Below, in pieces: positions 57,405 to 64,000 of a stretch of DNA of 64,000 bases (within the stretch, counting starts at the first letter, position 1; each line of letters opens with the position of its first letter). The notes under the pieces were generated by a model that searched no databases, was not told the origin of the DNA, and was given only the letters and a program-made list of their open reading frames with translations. The DNA is taken from positions 158,500,178 to 158,564,177 of the forward strand of contig NC_134085.1 in NCBI RefSeq assembly GCF_000715075.1. Reading direction: 5' to 3'. This DNA is from Nicotiana tabacum (Eukaryota > Streptophyta > Magnoliopsida > Solanales > Solanaceae). The position numbers and the translations under genes are program-made.

Positions 57405-58272
57405 ATATATACAGTATTACTATATTTTCACTACCATCGAGTTATAATCAATGAGCAGGCTCCTATTGGGCAACCTCTAATCAGATGGCGAGTTATATAC
57501 GGAGCCTACTGTGGCTGAGCGCCTATGAGAGAGCCTAGAATGGCCGAGATACAGAGCCTAGTATGGCCGAGTGCCTATGAGCGAGCCTAATACGGCAGAG
57601 CAGTTACACATACTGAGCCTTCTAAGGTCGGACAACTATTTTACTTACTATTTTGAGAGAGTTGAGTCAGTATTAGTAGGTAAGCATATCTTCAGATTAT
57701 CTTTGACTCCCAGTTACTTTCAGTTATTATATTATCAGTTCAGTTTCAGCTTTCAGTTATTCTGTTGCCTTAATACTTGGTACATTATTTTGTACTGACG
57801 TCCCTTTTGTTGGGGATGTTGCATCATGCATGCAGGTCCTGATTGGCAGTTGGACAGATCCTCAGTAGATAGAGTCAAAGATCAGCTTGGTTAGTAAGCT
57901 TCACTTCCTCGGAGTTGCCAGGTCTAGAATTTGGAGTCCATTTTATATATACAGGTTTGATAGGTAGGTCGAGGCCCTATCCCAAACATGGTATAGTTCA
58001 CTTATCTCTAGAGGCTTGTAGACGAGTTCTGCATATTTTTTATATCAGTAGATGTTCATGACGGCTTCATCGGCCTGCACAGTTAAATATTTTAGCTTTT
58101 GGGTATGTTACCCCACAGATGAGAGAGATATTATTTTCAGATGATTCAGAATATTGTCTTATCGGCCTAAGTTGAGGGTTACCCCTCCAGAGTTCACAGT
58201 TACAAAGTGGTGCACTCGGGCCGAGTACGGCACCGGGTGACGACCACGCCTCTTCAAGTTTGGGGCATGACA
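57405..58272 (-). repeat. Element F right inverted arm
   Basis: Reverse complement of the left arm, extending from ACTACCATCGAG near 57431 out to GGGGCATGACA. The frames at 58067-58273 and 55283-54999 are mirror translations of the arms, not genes. Confidence 0.85.
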
Positions 58273-58277
58273 ATCGG

Positions 58278-59592
58278 CCACCCTAAATTGAGGCAATTTA
58301 GTTTCACCTCTCTCCGGTTAGGAGGCCCCTTACCTCTTGAGCTGCGACAACTCTTAGGCCACCAGATCAAACTCTTCTTCTTCTTCGAACTCGTCCATCA
58401 GCCGGTTAAGTGAGTCCAATGAGGGCGCTCAGGCGCTGGTGCTTTTTTTGGATTTGCGCACCAACTTTCTCCTTTATTTCTTCTTTTCCGAGTTTAGAGA
58501 ATTTGGAGCCCTTTTCCATTTCTTCTCATCGCCTGTCTCGAAGCAGGGGACTCGGCAGGGCAGTCCTCCTCACCGAATGGAGGCCTCATTGTGACGTCCT
58601 TGGATAAACCTGCAAAAGGAAACGAAATAAGTAAAATATTAGCAACACAGAATAAACCCAAGTATTAGTCACTCGGGAAAGGAATCACACCATGAGAACG
58701 GGCCTCCCACCGGCCCTTCCAAAGCTCGCGCCATTCGCGCTCGGAATATGGCCTTTGTAACACGATGCCCGTGACCCACTCCTTGAGTCGAGGGACTGCA
58801 TTCGGGACCCTAACGATGGCTATACTACCACCAAGCACCGATAAGAAGGAAAAAAGTAAGTTTAAAATCGACATTCAAAAGTAAATCGTACTTACGTGAG
58901 GTATTCCACTTCTCGGGGATTGGCCTGCACTCGGCTGGGATTAAGTCTGAAGTACTCACTCGGACAAAACGGCCTTGCCAGCCCCCATCCCGGTCTTCAT
59001 CAATACTTGAGAACGGGGCTTTACTAGCCCACCGCACAAGCTTTATCAGTCTCCCCCAGAAGATTCAGGGACTGTATAAGCAAAGAGGTGGTCGACGGTG
59101 AACGAGCATCCATCGATCTTGCTCACGAAGAACAGAAGAAGGATCACGATCCTCCAAAATGAAGGGTGAATTTGACCGAGGTATACCTCGTATCTTTTGC
59201 AGAAGTCGATGATGACCAGATCTAATGGACCTAGTGTAAAGGGATAAGTGTAAAATACTTACGTATCTCTCGACATGGGTGGTGATATCTTCATCGGGTC
59301 CAGGAACCACCACGTGCTTGTCAACCCAATTGCAATCCTTTTTTACCATGGGCAGGAATTCTTCAGTGATCGAGCATACGTATCTCGAGACCTTCTCACA
59401 CCGCCCTGGTACAGAGGAAGGTCTTTCAACCTTGAGATCGGCGGTTTCCGAGCATCCACCAGGGATGAACGTGTTCAAGGGGGGTTCCGCTACTGGTTCC
59501 TCGACAGCAGTATGCGGAACTGTCTCCTCAACAGCCAGTCATGATATAGAAGGGGTTTCTTTTTGGGGAATGATTTTTGAAATCTTCGCCAT
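58278..59592 (-). pseudogene. Element B aORF, 5' half
   Basis: The ATG at 59592-59590 starts a short Lys/Pro-rich leader, with an in-frame TGA at 59541-59539. Frame 59478-59065 then gives GRCEKVSRYVCSITEEF and KDCNWVDKHVVVPGPDED. Frame 59037-58825 gives APFSSIDEDRDGGWQGRFV and IPEKWNTS, the same family block as 9006-9156 in element A. An intron-like GTAAGT follows at about 58898. The next exon has VPRLKEWVTGIV and EREWRELWKGRWEARSHG; a second intron ends TTTTGCAG near 58613. Further on an acidic DEFEEEEEFDLVA stretch precedes element F. Confidence 0.82.
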
Positions 59593-59784
59593 TTCTTTTG
59601 AAGTTGGGGGGAAAAGAGGAAAAAAGAAAGTTAAAGGAGTACACTTGATGGTTTGGGATGAAGACGAGCAAAAGTTCTCACAGAGATCTCAAAAATCCAT
59701 GATATAAGTGCCACAAAGTACAAAGATTTCTAAGGAACAAAGGTATAAGGTTTGAATGTAAAGTTTGAATGAATAAAGAAGGGG

Positions 59785-59800
59785 GTACTTATAGATTTTC
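59785..59800 (-). promoter_or_regulatory. Candidate TATA box of the element B aORF
   Basis: On the minus strand AATCTATAAGTACC lies about 200 bp upstream of the aORF ATG at 59592, between it and the LTR, as in element A. Confidence 0.4.
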
Positions 59801-59956
59801 AAATGACGGTTAGTATCCAGGAGTGCTCGACCGGCAACGGACAAGCATTTAATGCCATTAAGACTTGACTGACGTGACATTTTGTTTATTTTGTTGTTTC
59901 TGTCGTGAGGTATCGAAGTGAGAATCAGAAGCTTGTTTCTCGTCGTCTACTCTCCG

Positions 59957-59974
59957 AAAAACGAGGGGATTATC
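59957..59974 (+). promoter_or_regulatory. Element B polypurine tract
   Basis: GAAAAACGAGGGGATTATC-type purine-rich sequence abuts the 3' LTR start TGTATACGG. Confidence 0.65.
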
Positions 59975-60596
59975 TGTATACGGTCGAAATCGGGCTCCTC
60001 TACGACATGGTAGATTGGGATCGGAACATGAGGGACTGAAGATCGATCCCAAGTCCCATCGAACCAGAACCCGAGGTCAGAATGTTTGTCTTCGAGAACA
60101 TTGAATCCGTAATCCCGAAATCGACTTGACCCCGAACGAGCTCAAAGAAACATTATTAGCGTAACCAACAGAAGACCGGAATATCCATGACCAGTTGGAT
60201 ATTATGGCGGGAATCTCGGCACATATCAATAAGGAACCAGCAATCAGCAAATCAAGAGATTTTTGCCTTTTATAAAATTGTACCTGAAGTAGGACTCCCC
60301 CATTATATAAAGGGGGTCTGATAATCTGTTTAACATGTTGTAACACGCATTCCAAAGCAATACATTATTTTTCTCTTTAAGCTTTTGCTCAATTGTGTCT
60401 TGATACCAATCGAATTGCATCCAGCTCGAGAGTGGCTAACCTCCCAAGACTGTAACTGTTCAATTCGCATGGTTTGAATTTACTTTATCATCATTTATTC
60501 CAATTGCAATCTATTTTATCATTTTATGTCAAGTTAATCCACGTACCCTTAAAATCACTTACAAATTCAATTGTCATCCGATTTCGAGGGTAAACA
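59975..60596 (+). repeat. Element B 3' LTR
   Basis: The 622-bp partner of 23987-24611, from TGTATACGG to TAAACA, with TATATAAA at 60304-60311. Confidence 0.92.
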
Positions 60597-61109
60597 CATT
60601 CATTTATAGGTTCATTTGGCTTCTTTTTTTAACATCTTAATTCAACAGATCAGAGACCCGTGAAGCATTGCGCTACGACTAACTAGCGCTGAGAAATAGC
60701 GACGGGAGAGATGCAAATTAGGTTCAATAAATTGTCGGTCAATTTTCTTAGTTGTTTTTTAAAATTCCCCGAGGATCACAAATTAAGTGCTAGAATACTT
60801 TTTTCAGCTTTAATAGAGAAAAATTAAAATGATAAATGCCCTAAATTTACATTGTACTTTTATAAATAATAGAAATCTAGAATTAAACAACATAGACGAA
60901 TATTATTGTAGAAAAATACTACATGACCTGCCTGGTACAGTTTGGAGTTTCAATATGTATTTATATGGAAGATTTCTCTTCGCCAATCCCATGTCTAAAT
61001 TAAAGGTACTCTCATTTTAACCTTTTCCAAGATCTGGTTCTAGAATCAAACGAAGTATATACAAACCATAACGTTAATCAAGCTATAAGGAGCACAATGA
61101 ACTCATTTA
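60597..61109. other. Non-coding spacer right of element B
   Basis: AT-rich with no supported gene; the 63-codon frame at 60829-61020 has no recognised domain. Confidence 0.6.
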
Positions 61110-61990
61110 GAGGCCGTTTGGATTAGCTGATTTGAAGTAGTTGATAAGCATTAGGTGTTGAAAAGCACTTTTAAGTGTTAAAACTAATTTAAAAAATAAC
61201 CAGTTACATGTTTGGGTACAAGTGTTGAAATTGATAATAAGTTGCTGCAGTATTTGATAAAAAAATATTGATAAGTTCTTTTTCTGTTAAAATAACTTAA
61301 ATAGCCTTAGAACTATTTACACTTATATGGGCGTAGTTTCTTCAAAATTTTAGATTCCAGATCGATTCAAATACAAAATATTCTATTTGCCATATTATTT
61401 TAAATATAATTGTGCTTAGATAAGATAATTTTTACGATAAATATAATTTATTTTATGATAAGCATATAATCATAAGTTATAATAATTAATAAATTGACAA
61501 AAGTTTCTCAGTAAAAAATAAACCTAAATAGGACAAAACAAATTATTTGCAGAGAAACAAACATTTTCTTCGTCACCACAACGCTTAAAAAGCAATACAC
61601 CAAAAAATTGATATGTCCTTATTTATTACAAATAGTTCAAAGATTAATACACAATCACATAAATATAAGTATGCAAAGGAATAGAGAATTTGCTTATCTT
61701 AAATAGTTAATGAGAATTGCAGACTTGAAGAAGAGGGGGAGGGAGGGTTGAAGGGTTTAGGTTGAATACCTGAGTCAGTGAGTATCAATGTAGGAGTTTT
61801 GTTCTAAAAAGAAATATTTTAAGGATAAAATAGTAAAAATCTTGGTCAAACTTAAAGTGTTATAAGCTAAAAATTCATAAGCTGTAGGTGACCGACCACC
61901 TTATGACTTTGGGCTTATTTTTGACTTATAAGCATTTGGCTTATAAGCACTTTTAACTTTACTAAACGCGTAGATAAGTCGAAAAGTGCA
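61110..61990. mobile_element. Tourist-like element, long copy, right end lost
   Basis: It begins GAGGCCGTTTGGATTAGC after TTA (61107-61109). Its outer parts match the 383-bp MITE at 62928-63310, but it contains about 500 bp of extra AT-rich interior. Similarity ends near AAGTGCAAAAA at about 61990, before the expected right terminus. Confidence 0.65.
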
Positions 61991-62407
61991 AAAATTTGGT
62001 ACAAATTTTTGGCTCATAGTCAATAAATATTCAGTGATTATATATAAACAAACATGGTACAAAAATAGATTTGTCCATTAGATGAAACTGAAATGGAGAT
62101 GCGAAGTAACTTCAAAATAAATATACTTTAGTCCTTATTATATTTACCTCTCCTTTTGCAATATTCGGATTTAAATTTGTTTGGTCATTCCAAATAAACA
62201 ACTTGAGAAGACGAGGACAAAAGAATTTAAAATGAAATAACGACGCAACCAAAATCTAAAAAGAAAATCTCCATTCACGCCAATAATCTTCTGGTCCCCA
62301 AAATCTGCGACCTTCCAAATCTAAATACACGTCAACTTTCAAAAGATCTCCTTTTTCTTCCCATTTTCCTCTGGGAATAGACGGATTGCGAGGAGAACAG
62401 AGGAGAT
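61991..62407. other. Non-coding spacer, partly less AT-rich
   Basis: No open frame. 62260-62400 is pyrimidine-rich and less AT-rich than its surroundings, like a plant 5' leader, but no start codon or following gene can be shown. Confidence 0.45.
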
Positions 62408-62410
62408 TTA

Positions 62411-62717
62411 GAGCCCGTTCGGACATAAATGTTTTTTATTTTTTTTCAAAAAAGTTTCACTGTTTTTTCGAAATCAGTGTTTGGTCATAGAATTTTCAAT
62501 TTTCACTTGAAGATGAATTTTGAAATTTTTTAAAAATTTGAAAAACTTCAAAAGGCTGTGTTTCAAAATTTTCACTGGATAACTCACAAAACTTCATAAA
62601 CAATCCAAAATTTTATTCTTGTCCAAACATAGCTCTAATTTTTAAATACTATTTTTACTTGAAATTTTTTTTCACTTTTTTTTTAAAACTTTACAATTCT
62701 TATGTCCAAACGCCCAC
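62411..62717. mobile_element. Tourist-like MITE
   Basis: Inverted ends GAGCCCGTTCGGACATAA and TTATGTCCAAACGCCCAC, with TTA on both sides (62408-62410 and 62718-62720). TTA duplications point to the PIF/Harbinger (Tourist) group. 307 bp, non-coding. Confidence 0.78.
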
Positions 62718-62927
62718 TTATTTTATGAGTCGTTACAAATGTTCTTTTAGTTATATAAATTTTTTCATTGGAGAACTCTAAAATATAACGCAAGAAATTC
62801 ATCATAAATAAAACATATGAGATTTTCTTAGAACATTATTTCTTTCTGGTCAACAGTAATATAACTAGCTAGCTAGTAATAGGAGATCATTTCTTTCCGA
62901 GAACATTTACCTACTTTAATTTAGATA

Positions 62928-63310
62928 GAGCCTGTTTTGCTTAGCTGATTTAGAGTAGCTGATAAACATTAGGTGCTGAAAAACACTTTTAAGTGCTGAA
63001 ATTGATTTAAAAAATAAACAGTTACGTGTTTGGATGAAAGTACTGAAATTAATAATAAGCAACTGAAGAACTGGGTATACGAAAAGTTTTGTTTTAAAAA
63101 GAAGTATTTTAGGGATAGAATAGTAAATATTTTGGTCAAACCTAAAGTGCTTATAAGCTGAAATTTGATAAGTTGGGGGAGACCAACTTATGAATTTTGG
63201 CTTATAAATACTTAACTTATAAGCACTTTTAATTGTACCAAACGTGTAGATAAATCAAAAAGTGTTTATAAGCTAGTCTGACCAGCTTATAAGCTTAGTC
63301 AAACACCCTC
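62928..63310. mobile_element. Tourist-like MITE, short copy
   Basis: Ends GAGCCTGTTTTGCTTAGC and GCTTAGTCAAACACCCTC are inverted. The interior repeats CTTATAAGC and AAGCACTTTTAA words. It is a shortened relative of 61110-61990. TTA follows on the right; the left flank (ATA) differs. Confidence 0.72.
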
Positions 63311-64000
63311 TTAAAATTTAAATTGCAAAATATGTACTTTTTGTTGCTATTCACGAATAGGGATAATGTTAGGCATACTATAAGAAAATTTTGAGTCATA
63401 ACCGTCCACCCTTCCATGCAAGTAAAGATAAAAATTGATAGAGAAATCAGATTAAAATTCTACAACATAACGAGACAAACTGGGGAAAAAATGAAGCTAT
63501 ATCGGTTTGATGTGGAATAAACCTTCCCTTATTTAACGCTCAAAACTATATATGTTAGTCTTTCATTCGGGTTTAAGTCCGAATAATGGATATATGCATA
63601 TCAATTTTATTACACATGTTTGACCTATTTAATTTTATGTCTTCACATGACGAAAGTTGTCTCTAGAAAAAATAAAAGAATTTAATCTGTACGGAGTTTA
63701 CTTCTGTATTACTGTTATGTATATGCAGAAATGAGTAGCACCGAGAGTATAGGTCAAGATATGGAACAACTACTACTAGTTGTTTTCATGAGAAATTTCA
63801 ATCCACATCTTTCTACTTACTAGTTACGGTTCTTTTCTGATATTTATATAAAGAAACAAACAACCGGAAATTTCCACTATTAGCGTTTCTTCTGAACTAC
63901 GAAATTCTACAAAACCATGCAAAAGCAACAGTTCTGATAATCCAGTTTTGTTCAAGAGGTCAAACCATTTTTGAACACTCCGATCCTTAGGAATCACTCT
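63311..64000. other. Non-coding right edge of the window
   Basis: No frame is supported. TATTTATATAAAG at about 63840-63852 is TATA-like, but the next ATG (63917) opens only six codons, so no gene start is claimed. Confidence 0.5.

Larger units (their letters stand above)
54903..58272. mobile_element. Long-inverted-arm element F inside element B aORF
   Basis: The left arm (54903-about 55775) begins TGTCACGCCCCGAAC; the right arm (about 57405-58272) is its reverse complement with scattered mismatches and ends GGGGCATGACA. ATCGG flanks both sides. The middle (55776-57404) is AT-rich and non-coding; the 93-codon frame at 56084-56365 has no recognised domain. Inverted rather than direct arms exclude an ordinary LTR element, whereas TG...CA ends with a 5-bp duplication resemble LTR integration. 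A foldback-type DNA transposon is the other option. Confidence 0.85.
23987..60596 (+). mobile_element. Tat-lineage LTR retrotransposon (element B), host of nested insertions
   Basis: Direct-repeat LTRs at 23987-24611 and 59975-60596 bound the nest. Plus-strand gag-pol (about 24760-30020) and a minus-strand aORF (59592-53353) have the same order and polarity as in element A. The interior is split by the Athila-type element C and the aORF by element F. Subtracting these leaves about 10.9 kb, the normal size. Many stops, frameshifts and lost catalytic residues show it is old and defective. The outer flanking pentamers (AGCTC, CATTC) do not match. Confidence 0.88.

Noticed and set aside
63905..63940. 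Gene start near the window end downstream of a TATA-like word
   Set aside because: The ATG at 63917 meets a stop after six codons.

Overview
The window is repeat-dominated plant nuclear DNA. I recognise no intact host gene. AT-rich sequence, Tat- and Athila-lineage Ty3/gypsy elements, an RTE-type LINE, tRNA-derived SINEs and hAT/Tourist-like MITEs suggest a large solanaceous genome, most likely Nicotiana or a relative. The organism is inferred from family recognition only; nothing here proves the species. Layout: 1-369 is the end of a Tat-type LTR cut by the window edge. 370-7482 is non-coding and holds an AAT microsatellite inside a tandem duplication, a SINE, a 1-kb inverted-repeat element and a CCAAACC-rich repeat. 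7483-18113 is Tat element A on the minus strand, with two LTRs and TTCAT target duplications. Its gag-pol runs leftwards and an intron-containing antisense gene (aORF) runs rightwards. 18457-20933 is a 5'-truncated RTE LINE (minus) with a 12-bp target duplication. 21121-22229 is a SINE followed by an LTR-like sequence carrying two 20-bp-period arrays. 23147-23345 is a hAT MITE. 23987-60596 is one large nest. The outer host is Tat element B (plus): LTRs at 23987 and 59975, gag-pol at about 24760-30020, aORF on the minus strand at 59592-53353. Its interior was opened by a 22-kb Athila-type element C (31055-53341). C in turn carries two very long solo LTRs, D (32895-37493, in gag) and E (40696-44572, in reverse transcriptase). 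B's aORF is split by element F (54903-58272), which has inverted arms of about 0.87 kb. 60597-64000 is non-coding with three MITE-like repeats. How it fits together: the coding sequence belongs to retrotransposon machinery. Gag packages RNA; protease, reverse transcriptase, RNase H and integrase copy and insert it. All copies carry stops, frameshifts or lost catalytic residues, so none looks autonomous. Non-standard additions are the antisense spliced aORF in A and B, and in C an env-like ORF preceded by a sequence that resembles an LTR promoter. Removing the nested insertions leaves about 10.9 kb for B, close to A's 10.6 kb, and about 13.8 kb for C, which supports the nesting model.
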